Positions 63,727 to 64,000 of a stretch of DNA of 64,000 bases are shown here, piece by piece. The stretch spans positions 1 to 64,000 of the forward strand of contig NZ_JAPSLK010000022.1 of assembly GCF_031180885.1 (NCBI RefSeq), written 5' to 3'. The number at the start of each line of letters is the position of its first letter. Within the stretch, counting starts at the first letter, position 1. The translations under genes were made by a program, and so were the position numbers. Source of the DNA: Saccharothrix sp. (GTDB taxonomy: Bacteria > Actinomycetota > Actinomycetes > Mycobacteriales > Pseudonocardiaceae). The notes below the pieces were generated by a model. It was not told the origin of the DNA. It saw only the letters and a program-made list of their open reading frames with translations, and ran no database searches.

Positions 63727-64000
63727 ATGAGGTCCGTGGCCCTGGCCGTGATCGACGACATGCCGCTGTTCGAGCTGGCAATCGCCTGCGAGGTCTTCGG
63801 GCCGCAACGGACCGACCTGGCCGACCCCTGGTACGACCTGCGGCTGTGCGCGGCGGACCCGGCCGGCACCCGCAGCGAGTTCGGCTTCTGGCAGCGCGCC
63901 GACCACGGCCTGGACGCGCTGGCCGACGCCCACACGGTCGTGGTCCCGGCGTTGCCGTACGCGTGCGTCCAGTCCGGACAGCCCATCCCGTCGGCCCTGG
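63727..64000 (+). CDS. GlxA/FtrA-type AraC-family regulator, N-terminal part
   Basis: 91 codons are visible before the window ends. MRSVALAVIDDMPLFELAIA and CEVFGPQRTDLADPWYDLRL match the DJ-1/PfpI-like amidase domain at the start of GlxA-type regulators, which normally continue to an AraC HTH beyond the window edge. It is divergent from the NIPSNAP gene. Confidence 0.82.
   Translation, partial: MRSVALAVIDDMPLFELAIACEVFGPQRTDLADPWYDLRLCAADPAGTRSEFGFWQRADHGLDALADAHTVVVPALPYACVQSGQPIPSAL

Overview
The window comes from a very GC-rich actinomycete. GTG and TTG starts are frequent, stop/start overlaps of the GTGA and ATGA type are common, and the secreted polysaccharidases carry CBM2, ricin-type and AbfB modules. 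Gene content (isorenieratene-type carotenoid genes, SigE-family sigma factor, MsiK-style sugar ABC system without its own ATPase, DnaE2 behind an actinobacterial SOS box) suggests a Pseudonocardiaceae-like genome (Saccharothrix, Actinosynnema or Lentzea type). The genus is an inference.

Bases 1-24.7 kb are a plant cell-wall degradation island. It holds two GH6 cellulases, a CBM2-GH5-X2-CBM46 endoglucanase, four GH43 enzymes, a GH62 arabinofuranosidase, two tandem GH27 enzymes, a CE7 acetyl esterase, an oligosaccharide ABC importer and two LacI regulators. Several palindromic operators tie the units together: a perfect CebR-type box before GH6, a 27-bp GCTAAAG...CTTTAGC element before both GH6/GH43 and GH27, and GAAGCGCTTC boxes between GH5-GH62 and the esterase. 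A two-component system, VanZ-like and PAP2-like membrane proteins follow (24.6-28 kb).

Bases 28.4-32.1 kb hold an unrecognised 427-aa protein followed by a MoxR AAA+ ATPase and a VWA/metallopeptidase-like partner. Small secreted or lipoprotein genes and one frame-disrupted membrane gene follow to 34.5 kb.

Bases 35.7-45.7 kb (minus strand) are the most notable part: a compact, apparently complete thiopeptide-type RiPP locus. It encodes an Ocin-ThiF/RRE protein, YcaO cyclodehydratase, tandem SagB dehydrogenase, a 63-aa precursor, a split LanB glutamylation protein, an elimination-type SpaB_C protein and a second SpaB_C protein that looks like the [4+2] pyridine synthase. The precursor core is built of Asp-Cys repeats (7 Cys, 5 Asp, 3 Ser), unlike the hydrophobic cores of the classical thiopeptides I know. 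A convergent ATP-grasp gene ends 1 nt from the cluster.

Bases 45.9-51.7 kb hold a lysyl-oxidase-like protein, an FN3-PQQ sugar dehydrogenase, and a carotenoid operon (crtYc-crtYd-crtT remnant-crtU) converging on a Rieske gene. The remainder carries housekeeping and stress genes: GNAT, two RidA proteins, a SigE-family sigma factor with a membrane partner, SOS-controlled dnaE2, HxlR and MerR regulators, an imine-reductase-like oxidoreductase, a NIPSNAP protein and a truncated GlxA-type regulator. Several short genes in the window are frame-disrupted.
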